A stretch of 64,000 bases of DNA, taken from Cercis canadensis. Taxonomy: Eukaryota; Streptophyta; Magnoliopsida; Fabales; Fabaceae. The DNA lies in assembly GCA_003255065.1 (NCBI GenBank), contig QAOA01004360.1:51183-115182 (forward strand), read 5' to 3'. How positions within the stretch are numbered: position 1 is the first letter of the stretch; every line of letters starts with the position of its first letter. The translations under genes and the position numbers were made by a program. This document shows, piece by piece, positions 1-11,353 of the stretch. The notes below the pieces were generated by a model, which made no database searches, was not told where the DNA came from, and was given only the letters and a program-made list of their open reading frames with translations.

Positions 1-862
1 GGGGTTCAAATACTTACCCAATCCAGGAAGCATACACATTGGGTTCAAATACCCCTTCCCTCTACTTTTATCTATTTTTCCCTTTTCTCTCATGCTCAGC
101 TCTACTCTTCCCTAACCATTTTGCCATTTTTAATTTTTTTTTTTTTTGCATACACATTGCCCTCTGTTTAGNCACAGTGCCCTCTGTTTAGAATAAGTGA
201 AAATAAAAATTATGATTTTGAGAAGAATGGAAATTTAGACATATACATATATAATAACATACTAAATACAGTTTCATTAAATAATTTATCAATATATAAA
301 CATTTTTACATTTATTTTTAAATTTTTTCTCTTCTTTTTTCAAACAAGCCAAGGTATGCCCAGTGCTAATACGAGAGGCTGTCTTTCCATTTGCTTAGGT
401 TGCTTGTGCCATGCCGTCCTTTAAAATTAAAATATACTCATTTCGTTGTTTGATTTCACTATGTCGAATAGGTAAAAACATGCATAGTTTATATGATACT
501 AATGTCAATTTATGGTGACTTTTGTGCGTAGGATTAGTCTTGTGTGTGTTTATTTTTGATTATGACTTTAAATTTAAATATAAAATTTATAAATTTTGAA
601 AATGATTTCAATATCATTGACTATAAATCAGTTGATTTTAGCCTTATGTTTCATTCAAATAAAACATTTCATCATTTTCAACGAAAAATCAAAAAGTCTC
701 TATCCAATTNTGTGGCTAACAAAACCAATGGGTCTTCATAAATAAATAAATGAAGTTGGTCATGGGGTCAAGTAACATTAAGACCCACGCGTTTAAACCG
801 TTTACTTTGTCTCTGACTTTATTACATTAATTTTTTCATGTATAAGTGGTTATATAAGAGTT
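1..862. other. AT-rich intergenic DNA
   Basis: No supportable gene is seen; the short open frame around 544-741 has no recognisable domain and crosses an N at 710. A lone N at 172 is flanked on both sides by tgccctctgtttag, the first of several single-N junctions in this window with repeated flanks. Confidence 0.6.
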
Positions 863-879
863 AGAAGTGATTCCAATTA

Positions 880-1943
880 AAGGAGCATTAAAACCAAACA
901 TTGATAAAGGAGCGATGCTAGGATGACAACTCTGCTCTTCAATTGGTTTGGAAAAAGGTTTGGAAGCTTAAAATTCCTCACAAATATCGACTTTTCTTAT
1001 GGCGTTGTTGCAAAAATATTTTACCTGCAACCGGTGCACTTGCTAGTCGGGGTTTGGATATTTCAAACTTGTGTCCGCTTTGTCAATCAGAACCGGAGTC
1101 CATTCTGCATGCTTTCTTTCTATGCCCAGACGTCCTTGGATTGTGGGATGCCATGGACTTTGTTTTTGACTCAGAGGGTAATACTGCTGCCACGTTTCTG
1201 GACTGGTTCAAACAGCTATGTATGGGATGCGAAGAGGAGAAGATCGCAAAAATGATCCTGGTGTGCTATAGGCTTTGGCATAGACATAATGAAGCTCGGT
1301 TGGGCAAGCCAAAGCTCCCTGTGGTGACTGTTTGGCATAATACGTTGGCCTTATGGGAGGAGTTAGACATATATCCTTCACACCAATCTAGTGGTAGAGT
1401 TGACAGAGTTGCTAGGTGGGAGAGACCAGCGGCTCCTTTCTTTAAACTGAATGTGGATGCCTCTTTGCACAGTTGTGGTAAGGGAGGTATTGGCGCCGTT
1501 CTCCGCGATCATGTAGGCATTTTTATTGCTGCTTGGGCTCATAATGTAGAGGGGCTCAATTCCGTGGAAGTACTAGAGGCAATGGCGTGCAGGGTGGGGG
1601 TACAGAAAGCTTTAGAATTGGGTGTGAGGGATCTCTGCATTGAGGGGGATGCGCAGAGCATCATGCTAGCCTTAAAGCATAACCATCGAAATTTGTCTCC
1701 TCTGGGGTTGATCTTAGATGACGTGCTGGAGTTATGCACTGGGCTACGTGCATGATACTTCAACTGGGTGCCGAGGACTACCAACCAAGTTGCTGATTGT
1801 GTTGCGGCTCATGCTACTGATGCAAACTCATTTTTGTCTTGGTGTGATTTACCGCCAAGTTTCCTTGTTGATGTATGGGTTTCAGATTGTTTATAAAATC
1901 CTATCTTCTTATCAAAAAAAAAAAAAANAAAAAAAAAAAAAAA
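880..1943 (+). mobile_element. 5'-truncated L1-type LINE with 17-bp TSD
   Basis: This is the 3' end of a plant L1-type LINE, ending in a poly(A) run (about 1914-1943, containing a lone N at 1928). A perfect 17-bp direct repeat, agaagtgattccaatta, lies immediately before it at 863-879 and after the poly(A) at 1944-1960. That is the target-site duplication expected of target-primed reverse transcription, and it fixes both ends of the insertion. Only the C-terminal part of ORF2 was copied. The encoded protein closely resembles the same region of the long LINE at 45.1-46.0 kb, so both belong to one family. Confidence 0.93.
922..1896 (+). pseudogene. LINE ORF2 C-terminus: zf-RVT and RNase H
   Basis: The reading frame enters at the truncated 5' end and encodes a zinc-binding reverse-transcriptase domain (CPLCQSEPESILHAFFLCPD) followed by an RNase H domain (FFKLNVDASL, later EVLEAMA and EGDAQS). 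The first three acidic catalytic positions are present. A single in-frame TGA at 1753-1755 interrupts it. The frame then continues with FNWVPRTTNQVADCVAAHA, which carries the fourth RNase H aspartate, and ends at TAA 1894-1896. Apart from that one nonsense change it is open, so the insertion is fairly young. It is not a host gene. Confidence 0.9.
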
Positions 1944-1960
1944 AGAAGTGATTCCAATTA

Positions 1961-2567
1961 TACCCAGCAAATCAAAGAGAAAGTAATAGAAGTTAACTTC
2001 GAAGTGAATAAACGAGAGGCTCGTAGTGTCCAAATCAAGACATATAAAAAAGAGAACTTGGTTTGTGTTTTTTCGTGGATAGGGTCAAATCTTGAGACTG
2101 CCACTTGATTTGAGTTTTCGAGCTTCAAAAAAAGCACATGAAATAAAGCAGCTTGAAGTTAGAAAATCACTGTTCTTGCATGTTTATTGCTTCACTACAA
2201 TTTCCTAATATATGTAAAACAGGCTTTCAAAATGGGTACATAGGTTGTGAAGCAAGCACATGAACAAGTCTTAGGTAGCAATAGCAACAAATTAAAATCT
2301 TAAAGTAGTGGTCGTTAACGTATCAAGAAGCCGCAAATTTGTCATACGATTCCCCTAGATAATTTCATCCTAGGGATCGCTTTTAACTTGAAAAAAAAAT
2401 CAGATTTCCAATTACGAAGCTCTTTGATCACACTCTTTCACTATTCACATATTTAATACGTAGATCAACCATGATCAATTATCTTTTAAATATGTTACGA
2501 GTACGATATCATATAATTATTAGTAATATTAGTGGTACATATATAAATGTATGTTTTTCTTATACTT
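1961..2567. other. Intergenic, nothing recognised
   Basis: AT-rich sequence without a supported gene, repeat or RNA. Confidence 0.5.
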
Positions 2568-2575
2568 GTAGTTTT

Positions 2576-3451
2576 TGGGGGTGTTCATAACCCGGCTAAC
2601 CCATAAAAGCCCCACCAAACCCGACTAAATTGATGCCAATTTGACAGTTCTAGATGAAAGGCGGGCGAAATCGGATGGCTGAGATTTGATATTTTGGCTT
2701 GGACCGGTCTATTCAGTTTTCGCTCAAAAAAACCAACTAAAATCGAATCCAACCGGTACTTTCTCTCTCTCTCATCAAGTCCTTCCCACTTCCCAATGGC
2801 TGAACATTTCTCTCTTTCTGTCCTTTCAATTTTTGAAAAATTATTATTTAACTTTTCAACTCTTTCTTCTCTCTCTTGTTAGTCTTTTCCTATGCTTTTT
2901 CAATTTCAATTGTCTTTTCCCTTCACTCTTTCCCTTTCCTTTCAGTTTGGGCTCATCTCCTCTCATCTCCTCTCCCTCACTTGAGTTTTTTACTTTTGTT
3001 ACTCTCTCTCTCTCATCTCTATCAGAAGATTCAAAACAAATAAATAGAAGTCAAGCCTAGGTCTCCTCTCCGTCATTGTCCCTCACCGCCATCCAAGGTT
3101 TCCTCCTTTTTTTCTCATTGTTTTATGTTATCTCTATCTCTCTGTCTCATCGTTTCCTTTTATGCAACTTGGTTCTACAATTGTTTCACGTTTCTCTTTC
3201 TGACCCCTCTTCAAACTTTGCTTGTTCATGGTGATTTTTTGAAACCCATAATCACTTCAAAAGTTCATGAAACAAGAAAAAAAAAACAAAAAAAAAAGCC
3301 TAAACTGAGTCAACCCGCCCAAGCCAACCCAACCCATTTGAAACCGAATCCATCAGTTCCATTGATGAGGTGGGAAAATTCGCATCCGAGCTGGTTGGTC
3401 GGTTGGCAAAAGTGCTACAATCCGACTGAACCCAACCGATCAACACCCCTA
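2576..3451. mobile_element. Non-autonomous hAT-like element
   Basis: The left end reads tgggggtgttcat and the right end, reverse-complemented, taggggtgttgat. This is an imperfect terminal inverted repeat of the taggggtgt type known from plant hAT derivatives. An 8-bp near-repeat flanks it: gtagtttt at 2568-2575 and gcagtttt at 3452-3459 (7 of 8 match), the TSD length typical of hAT. The interior is CT-rich with no transposase; open frames inside it (for example 2686-3060) are low-complexity. Family assignment rests on ends and TSD only. Confidence 0.6.
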
Positions 3452-3459
3452 GCAGTTTT

Positions 3460-3856
3460 AACACATGACATAATTTAGATTTAGGTTAATTTTTTTTGCA
3501 GTTCTATGCATAGTATACAAACACCCATTTCTCTTAATTATTAGACTTATTAGTATATGTTATACCACTCATAACTTTTTGAAGTTTTCTCAAATGAAAA
3601 TTTCTTTGCAAAAAGTGTCAATAATTTTAATGATAGTGTTTTCTTTGATGAACAAACGCAAAACCAACAAAACCCAATTACGTAAAAGGTGCAGCAGAAA
3701 AATCCTAAGTCAAGAGAAGAAGCATAGGTTCAATTCAGACGAAAGATCTTGTTCTTAAGTCTTTAACACACAAAAAAGAAACGGTCCCAGACCGCCATAT
3801 CATGTAGAAAACGGTCTTGCAAGTACATAGAAAAGTCTTTTTTTCTGGCTTTCTGG
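3460..3856. other. Upstream region of the GDSL gene
   Basis: AT-rich promoter-proximal DNA between the hAT-like element and the esterase gene; no other feature is seen. Confidence 0.45.
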
Positions 3857-3866
3857 TATTATAAAG
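3857..3866 (+). promoter_or_regulatory. Putative TATA box of GDSL gene
   Basis: The sequence tattataaag lies about 65 bp before the chosen ATG at 3930, the usual position for a plant TATA element with a short leader. Placement is by sequence only. Confidence 0.5.
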
Positions 3867-3929
3867 ACCCAAGTTACTTTCTTATCTTGTTCCCCTTGTG
3901 TGCAGGTTTTGGTAACTCAAGTTTCTCCA

Positions 3930-5938
3930 ATGAAGTTTCCTGGCACTATCCCACCCTTTTGCTTTTTGTTACTTTTATCTATTGTTACCACAATATTGAA
4001 TCCTGTTTCTGCCACCAAAGATTGTAACTTTCCTGCCATCTTTAACTTTGGTGACTCGAACTCTGATACTGGTGGCGGGGCAGCTTCTCTTTCAGCACCG
4101 ACTCCACCTTATGGTGAGACCTATTTTCATAGACCTGCCGGAAGGCTCTCCGATGGTCGTCTCATCATTGATTTCATAGGTAAATATATGTCGTTTTCTT
4201 CTTCATTTTCAGTACTGGACATGTTTCATATCTCAGGATGGCCTTTTTCATTGAGCAATTCAACTGAGCTAGTACGTACGAGGTAGTAACAGATGCTGTT
4301 AGTTACAGTTACACAAACACAGCCAAGTACAGTTCCTAAGTGCATTCTAAAAAAGAGAAAATTTCTAAATCCTCTTAGCTTTCCATTTCAAAATTCGGAG
4401 TCTAGAATAGCATGTTTCTTGTGGGAGAAAAGAAAATAGGAGGTTTCTGTTTGCTTTGTCTTGCAGAGCATGGAATTACTTTGCTGCAATGGCAGAGGAC
4501 TGGTAGGTTCATCAAATCAAACTCAGTTGACTTGCGTTTTTACGAAATGGGACTCTACAATAAGCAAGCTAAGAACTAATCATAAGGGCAGAAATGAAAT
4601 AACAAGATAATATAAAAAAACGCAATCCTATTAGGTTGTGTTGTGTCAAATAAAGGAAAAAATATCAAATATATTTTTCTTTTTAAAAAAAATTTGGTCT
4701 AATTCTAAACCCAATCCTATACTACTTGCAACAATGTAATTTACTAATTTATCATCAATATATATATGATTTTTTTAACTTAAAAATTTTGATTTGCAAT
4801 TTTGGAATTGCAGCACAGAGTTTTGGACTCTCCTATCTCAGTGCATATCTAGATTCCCTGGGGACCAACTTCTCACATGGTGCAAACTTCGCTGTATCAG
4901 GATCAACAATCAGGGGTGGCTTCAGCCCTTTCTACCTTGATGTGCAGTACACTCAGTTCAGAGAATTCAAACCCAGAACACAAGCGATTAGAAACCAAGG
5001 TAAAGGAATTTACACCATTCACAGATTTCTTTAACAGCTGTTGAATTCTAAGCATATTTTTTATTTTTTATTATTCTTGGTAGGAGGCATATTTGTGAGC
5101 TTGATGCCCAAAGCAGAGTATTTTCCAAAAGCCTTATACACATTTGACATCGGTCAGAACGATCTTGGTGCTGGGTTTTCCACTAGCATGACTGTGCAGC
5201 AAGTCAATGCTTCTGTGCCTGATATAATTAATAGTTTCACAACAAATGTCAAGGTATTTTAAATTTTCAACACCCTTCTTCACCATTTGGATTGTATTTG
5301 GTTATTTATTAAGTTGTTGTAATTTAATAAACTTGGGGATGAAGAACATATACAATTTGGGAGCCAGGTCATTTTGGATTCACAACACAGGACCCATTGG
5401 CTGCCTCCCACATACTTTTGTCACTTTTCCATCAGCTGAAAGGGATAGCAATGGTTGTACAAAGCCATATAATGAAGTTGCTCAGTATTTCAATCACAAG
5501 TTGAAGGAAGCTGTTGTTCAACTTCGAAAGGACCTTCCTCTGGCTGCAATCACATATGTTGACATCTACTCTGTGAAGTACTCTCTTTACAGCAATCCAA
5601 ACAAATATGGTGAGCCAAATACAATAATATCACATTCTCACAATTATGAAAGACACGTGATTGATTGCTTTATATGACAATGTGTAGGATTTGAGCACCC
5701 ACTTGTGGTTTGCTGTGGCTATGGAGGGGAGTACAACTGTGGGGGTACAATAGAGGTGAATGGCACTAAAATATTGGTGGGTTCCTGTGAAAGGCCATCT
5801 GTTCGAGTGAATTGGGATGGGGTTCACTACACAGAGGCAGCTAACAAGTTCATATATGATCAAATCTCCACAGGGGCTTTCTCAGATCCTCCCCTTCCTT
5901 TGAACATGGCATGTCACAGAAATCCCAATAAAAACTAA
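3930..5938 (+). CDS. GDSL esterase/lipase, five exons
   Basis: This is a plant GDSL (SGNH) serine hydrolase, likely a secreted esterase acting in the apoplast on acyl esters or cell-wall/cutin substrates; the exact substrate cannot be read from sequence. Exons by GT/AG and frame are 3930-4179, 4814-4999, 5084-5253, 5345-5609 and 5688-5938, giving 373 residues, a normal length. A hydrophobic signal peptide covers about residues 8-28. Block I is FNFGDSNSDTGG with nucleophile Ser43, the block II region is SHGANFAVSGST, block III is DIGQND, and block V is NWDGVHYTEAAN with Asp334 and His337. The set is therefore catalytically complete. After GSTI it is shorter than the neighbouring paralogue (RGGFSPF against TPQDWGFSEGGFSPF), a small deletion. 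It resembles the alpha-fucosidase-like GDSL subgroup. A degraded tandem paralogue follows 370 bp downstream. Confidence 0.92.
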
Positions 5939-5986
5939 CGCCCTTTACCTGTTTGTTAATCACTCTGCCGTTTGTATTGTATTAGA

Positions 5987-5992
5987 AATAAA
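5987..5992 (+). terminator. Putative polyadenylation signal
   Basis: aataaa lies 49 bp after the esterase stop codon, a fitting position for the near-upstream element of its 3' end. Confidence 0.45.
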
Positions 5993-6310
5993 GTCTCAGT
6001 TCTCAGCGTTCCCTTTACAATAGATATTTGATTAGTTTATGCATTCACCTAGAAAGAATAAAAAAGGGGGATGAATATTGATCCCTGTCTCTTCTCAATT
6101 CTGTCTTCTTTCCCAGCAAAGCAACACACTTTTTTTAGAAGCAATACAAGCATTCCCCATTCGCACATTTGGTTTGAAATTATAATAATCAGAAAAAGAC
6201 AATTGTTGAAGTATTCAAATGCAAGGCCAAGCACAAGCGGCAAGTAAAATTTGAAACTCCCCCAGCTCCATAGATGATAGATCTCAAGCCTAGGTAGCTA
6301 GCGGTTCAGC

Positions 6311-7555
6311 ATGAAGAAAGCGAACATTATTAAAACTGCTACTTCATTTTCTTTTCTCTGCTTGGCTTTGTGGTTTGTTTCTTCATTAAACCCCATTTTT
6401 GGTGCCGCTACCAAAGAATGTAATTTTCCGGCAATCTTCAACTTTGGAGACTCAAATTCAGACACTGGAGGCTAATCTGCATCCTTTTTTTTGACTCCTC
6501 CACCCTATGGTATTACTTACTTTCACATGCCAGCAGGACGCAGCTCTGATGGCCGCCTCATAATTGATTTCATAGGTATCTCACTTCCTTTTTCAAATTT
6601 TCATTTTCCATTGGAAGTCATGTAGATTTCTAACATTCAAAACAGGGGATCCTATTCCTTCTCTTATCGAAAATTTTCAATTTTAAATCTTTTAACATTG
6701 TGATTTTTGGAGCAAAGTACAAACTGTAAAAAATTATGTGTCCAAACGCAGACAATCCAACTTCACTAACCTTTTTTGAATGTGGTATCAGCGGAGGGTT
6801 TAGATTTGCCTTATCTGAGCGCGTATCTTGATTCGCTGGATTCTAACTTCAGTCACGGTGCAAATTTTGCGGTGTCAGCATCAACAATCACACCACAAGA
6901 CTGGGGTTTCAGTGAGGGTGGATTTAGTCCTTTTCACCTTGAGGTGCAATCTTGGCAATTCTCCCAATTCAAGTCCAGGTCCCAAATGGTCCTTAAACGA
7001 GGAGGGGTATTTCTGGATTTGATGCCTAAGGAGGACTATTTTACAAGAGCTTTATATTCATTGGATATTGGCCAAAATGATCTGGGAGCTGGCTTGTTCG
7101 GTAACATGTCAATACATGAAGGAAATGCCTCTGTCCCCAACATTGTCAACAGGTTCTCCACCGACATTCGGGTAAGGTTTCAATTTCACTTACATAATGG
7201 GCCTAAATATCAACGGTGATATTATTAAATTGGACCCAGAACAGTAATTACAGGCCCATACATAAATGTAAATGTAATATTGTCGTGAACTGCAGAATAT
7301 ATACAACTTGGGAGGTAGATCGTTCTGGATCCACAACACAGGACCAATTGGGTGCCTTGCCTATGTGTTGAACACTGGCGAAGGACAGAGCTGGGTGCTC
7401 AAAGCCTCACAATAAACTGGCTCAAATTTTTAACCACAAATTCAAGGAGACTACTGTTCAGCTGAGACACCATCTTTTCCATCTTCATTAATCACTTTTG
7501 TAGATGTCTACACCGTTAAGTACTCTCTCTTTAGCCAACCACACAATTTACCTCA
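6311..7555 (+). pseudogene. GDSL esterase/lipase pseudogene (tandem paralogue)
   Basis: The ATG at 6311 opens a signal peptide and FNFGDSNSDTGG, but a TAA at 6473-6475 follows directly, after which homology resumes in frame (PPYG, then [11 protein letters not shown]) to a splice site at 6575/6576. Exon 2 (6792-7171) encodes LPYLSAYLDSLDSNFSHGAN through GQNDLGAG in one piece, so the intron found in the intact gene after NQG is absent here. Exon 3 (from 7296) begins [20 protein letters not shown], then loses frame near 7384 and again near 7480. The last recognisable residues are VDVYTVKYSLF. The C-terminal exon with the catalytic Asp/His block is missing. The gene is dead: one nonsense codon, two frameshifts and a 3' truncation. 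Confidence 0.88.
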
Positions 7556-7863
7556 TCTACAGATTTCTCTTTCTCTCAAGTCTCACACATCTCATACATT
7601 AGTTATAGTGAGTCAAAGAAAGGGACTCCGAGCAAGTTAAGGACTGTAGACAAACTGAATAGGAGGTAGGAAAAGCAGATCAAGATTGCAATTGATTGGG
7701 TTGGTGGGGTGGAAATGTCTTTATCAAAGAACCTCATACGCTCATACTCATCGTGGATGACTTAGACATTATATAAAGTCTCCTTGTCTAGACTTCACAA
7801 CCTTTCATTCACGGTATTGCTCCAAAAAGTCTGAACTCTAATCATGCCGACGAGTCCATACTA

Positions 7864-7980
7864 ATGGAATTTGTGTTCAGCGTGTTTTCGATAGAGATAA
7901 GAGAAGGAAGAAATAAGCTAAAGAGTAGAGAAACTTGTTTATTTTTGTATGTCCTACTGTTTGAAAATAATTGAAAGAGT
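7864..7980 (-). repeat. Dispersed repeat, inverted copy of 18.4 kb sequence
   Basis: Read on the minus strand, this stretch aligns almost end to end with 18430-18546 and with the matching position in the second block (about 24960-25076). All share the core acaagtttctctattcttta-like tract and cacaaattccat at the end. It therefore exists at three places here in two orientations. The family was not identified. Confidence 0.75.
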
Positions 7981-8018
7981 GAAACATATACATGAAAGAA
8001 AAGTGCATGATTATAAAT

Positions 8019-8101
8019 GTTAGATATAAAATTATTATTGGGTCTTAAACCCAAAAGCTTAAACTATTAGGCGAAAACTCAATAATAATTTTATATATAA
8101 C
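8019..8101. repeat. Short inverted repeat (22-bp arms, possible MITE)
   Basis: The left arm 8019-8040 and the right arm 8080-8101 are reverse complements with one mismatch, separated by a 39-nt loop. The arms read gttagatataaaattatt-. A related, looser copy sits at 40026-40087, so this is a repeated unit and not a chance palindrome. Confidence 0.7.
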
Positions 8102-9618
8102 ATACTACTATAAGTACAAGACTCTAATCGTATGTCTATGGACTATGATTCTCCACTTGTTAGGGGAGTTCTTTTCTAACTCTTACAAATAGTATGCATT
8201 GTGTAAAGTAATTAGGGATCAAGTTATTTAATACACTCAGCTGGCCTCCATTGTCTGAAGTAGTTTGGGGTCTAGTTATTTAATAGAAGTAGCACTGATT
8301 ACGTCCAATATATCTAACACTCCAGTCAAATGGACACTCAAACATGCACTCGTTAAAAATCTGTAGAGCTTAGACTTTTCAGAGGAATGCCTTCTTCATG
8401 CCAATTTCAGTATCATATACACCATTCTTTTTCCTTTGTAATAAGTTTGACAATCAGAAACATTATATAAAATACATGGTTTAACTTATCTCTAAGAAAT
8501 TATATTAAGAAACAATAAGTGTGACCTGAAAGATTATTTGATGATGCATAAATTAAAGAGTACACTAAATTAGAACATATAGCAGACTGCCTCTAACCAC
8601 CGCTATACACAAATTACAAAATAGGACAGATATATATGCAATATCTGTAGATTCAGAGTCCACCAACAGGGTGCGTGATAAAAGTTCTCTATACGTGAAG
8701 GGCCAATAAAGAAAATAAGAAGTAAATATACAGGGAGCAGAGAGATCCGGCAAGTTAAAATTTACCTTTTCTGTTTTGCTTTTGTTTTTGTTTTTGTCTT
8801 TTTTTTTTTTTTTTTTTTTTNTTGCCTTCATCGTTCAGTTTGTCTGCAATTCTCCACTTGCTCAGTAAGAATATTTCACTCACATTCTAGAGAAAAGTAT
8901 GCATTGCTTGAGACTATGATAGATCAGCGACTTGTATTTACTAGAGTAAATTTGGGTCCCTTTAGAAACACCTAAACTTCAAAGAATTTTTATCTAACAC
9001 TTAACTTATGGATAGTTTAAGTCTTAAACACTTGTAAACATTAAATAGTACACTCGGAATTGGCAATTCATCAAACTTTAATATTTGAATTAGACTCACA
9101 TCTAAAAGAAAACTTTCAATAAACAAATTGAATTAGACTCAATTAAAAGTTTTTATTTTATTTTACTTTTCTTAACAACCGAATATTCCATTGGCCCGAA
9201 TCAGAAATAGCAAATGAGCTAACATGAGTAAAGGTTCTGCAATGAGATATTTGAACCAGAACCTACACTCCCGGACAATCTCAAAGTAATCAATTTGAAG
9301 CTGTATGAATAGCCCAGCAGATCCATAAGGTTGTAGTAGTATGAAGAGAACCATCCCTTCTCCTGCATCACAGAGAATCCAATTCTGTACCTGCAGGTTC
9401 TTTTTCTTCTTAAATGACCTAAACTTGTCATTCCTGACTCAGAGCTTTCATTATATCTCCCTTTTCTTTAAAATTTCAAATTTTCTTAAGCATCCCTGCA
9501 TTCTTCTATATGTTAGCAAACCAACTATACTGTTCTTTTATCTACCTGTATCTATGCGTTGCTAATGAATTTTGCAAGGCACTCCCCAATTCTACCATCC
9601 TTCCAAGATTTTAATTTT

Positions 9619-11053
9619 GAGTAAAATACCTTTTGCGTCCTTGAATTATTTCTCAAATATCATTTTAATCCTTGATTTATTTTTTTGTCACTTTAATCCT
9701 TAAATAATCACTGAGAGTTACAAGAAATACTCCTAGAGATGGGTGAATAGGAGTTTTCAAAAAATTTAAGCTAATTTGATCTTAAACATAATTTGTTCAA
9801 AGATCTAAACAATACGACAATTAGTTCTAGAATATATGAACTAGTTCTAAAATAGAATAGATAAATATAGTAAACTCAAATCCAGTTTAACAAAGAATAG
9901 CTCAAACAAAGCAACCCAAAAAATATAGTCATTTATCACAATCAAAACTAAAATTCAATAAACACATAAAATCAAGAATAGAAGAGAAGAGTCAAGAAAA
10001 TCTTAGCCACGAATTTAAAGTGATTCAGTACTAAGACCTATATCTACTTCTCCCAATACTTGGGGTTCCACTAAATCAAGTTTAATTTGTTCAAGCTTCT
10101 CCACGCTTTTACATCCATGGTTTCTCTCCAAAACTCACCAAGAACTTTCTCCTTCTAGCATCACAACTAGAAGTAACTCACTATTTCCTACTGAAATCCA
10201 GAGTATAGAACACTCAAAAAAGAGTCGAGCTCCTTTAACATTTTCTCGCTCTCTCTCTCAGAGAATATTTTTACAGAGAAAAGTACATGAGGAAGATGAA
10301 GCCGAGCACTAAAAATTTTGAAGGAGAAGAACAATTCTTTCTCTCTAACTCTTGTCTAATTTTTTCTATTTCTTCTTCTTATCTTCTAAAGACTTGAAAT
10401 CTCTCTCTTGAAGGAGAAGCACCATCACGTGACGGACAATAATGGCCCTTGATTTGAGGACAGGTGTTACACCAAGAGGAAAGGAAATTCCACTAACCAT
10501 TTCTTTTGTCTTGGAGTGACAAAAGAGATGCTTTTTACAAACTTCCTTAAAAAGTGGATCTACACCAACTCTCAATAAGAGAAAGCTTTCTTCACAAGCT
10601 AAGGTGACCTTCTGACATGCGCAGAATAGGCTAATGCATTCCAAAGTATTCACACGCCTAGATCCATGTCAGCATCATTGATTAAATGATTTCAGAAGAA
10701 TGAGTTAATTGGTTTAAGAACTAGTTCTTACATAAAGGAAGAACTAGTTCTTACATAAAGGAAGAACCAGTTCTCAACTTTCCTTGCTAATCTGTTCTAA
10801 GTAAAACACTTTGCCACAACACAAATTAGAAGAATTAAAATAATTTGTTATCATCAAAACAGGATTAGAGAATTGTGGTGCTAACAATCACATTGTCATC
10901 TAAATCAATCCTCTGTAGCTCCAAAAGTAATCACTTAAAGGATTGATTTGGCACATATAGTGATTATTTGAGAACTAAAGTGGCACAAAAAATAAATCAA
11001 TGACTAAAGTGATATTTGAAAAATAATTTAGAGACGCAAAAAGTATTTAACTC
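9619..11053. mobile_element. Long-TIR non-autonomous DNA element (MULE-like?)
   Basis: About 97 bp at each end (9619-9717 and 10957-11053) are inverted copies of each other with scattered mismatches; the ends read gagtaaaatacc on the left and gagttaaatact on the right (reverse-complemented). The flanks tttaatttt and ttttatttt could be a 9-bp TSD, as in Mutator-like elements, but they are A/T only and weak evidence. No transposase is seen. The interior (starting around cctagagatgggtgaatagg at about 9737) looks like a separate repeat nested inside. Confidence 0.6.
10717..10774. repeat. Tandem array of palindrome agaactagttct
   Basis: Three units spaced 23 bp apart: agaactagttct at 10717-10728 and 10740-10751 (perfect 12-bp palindromes) and agaaccagttct at 10763-10774. 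Related gaactagttcta words recur near 9838. It lies in the interior of the long-TIR element. Confidence 0.75.
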
Positions 11054-11353
11054 TTTTATTTTTAGTGATTTTTTTTTTGGTTGAAATTTGGGGGGTAAGT
11101 AGTTATGGTATCCGTATATGCTGAATGGTTTTTAATGTACATGATAAAGAATACTAGCTGATTCTAGTTAGTTAATTATTTTTGTAATTAATTCTAGATA
11201 TATTTCTGTGTATATAATTCTGTATTATCCTAAGAGTTTGTTTAGTCTCATAGGATTCAAATATAGAATAATTCAAAGCTTATTCTAGTGTTTGTTGCAA
11301 CCAGCACTTTTTATAAATACATTATATCAATTAATACAATTTAAGGTGTTTAC

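Larger units (their letters stand above)
7560..9618. other. Intergenic DNA with small repeats
   Basis: No gene is supported. It holds the dispersed repeat at 7864-7980, the inverted repeat at 8019-8101, and a T-rich run at about 8796-8821 ending at a lone N (8821), perhaps the tail of a minus-strand retro-insertion. Confidence 0.5.

Noticed and set aside
943..1755. Possible host RNase H gene
   Set aside because: Poly(A), 17-bp TSD and match to the LINE at 45-46 kb show it is a LINE tail.
2686..3060. 124-residue Leu/Ser/Phe-rich frame resembling a membrane protein
   Set aside because: CT-rich low-complexity interior of the hAT-like element; no conserved motif.
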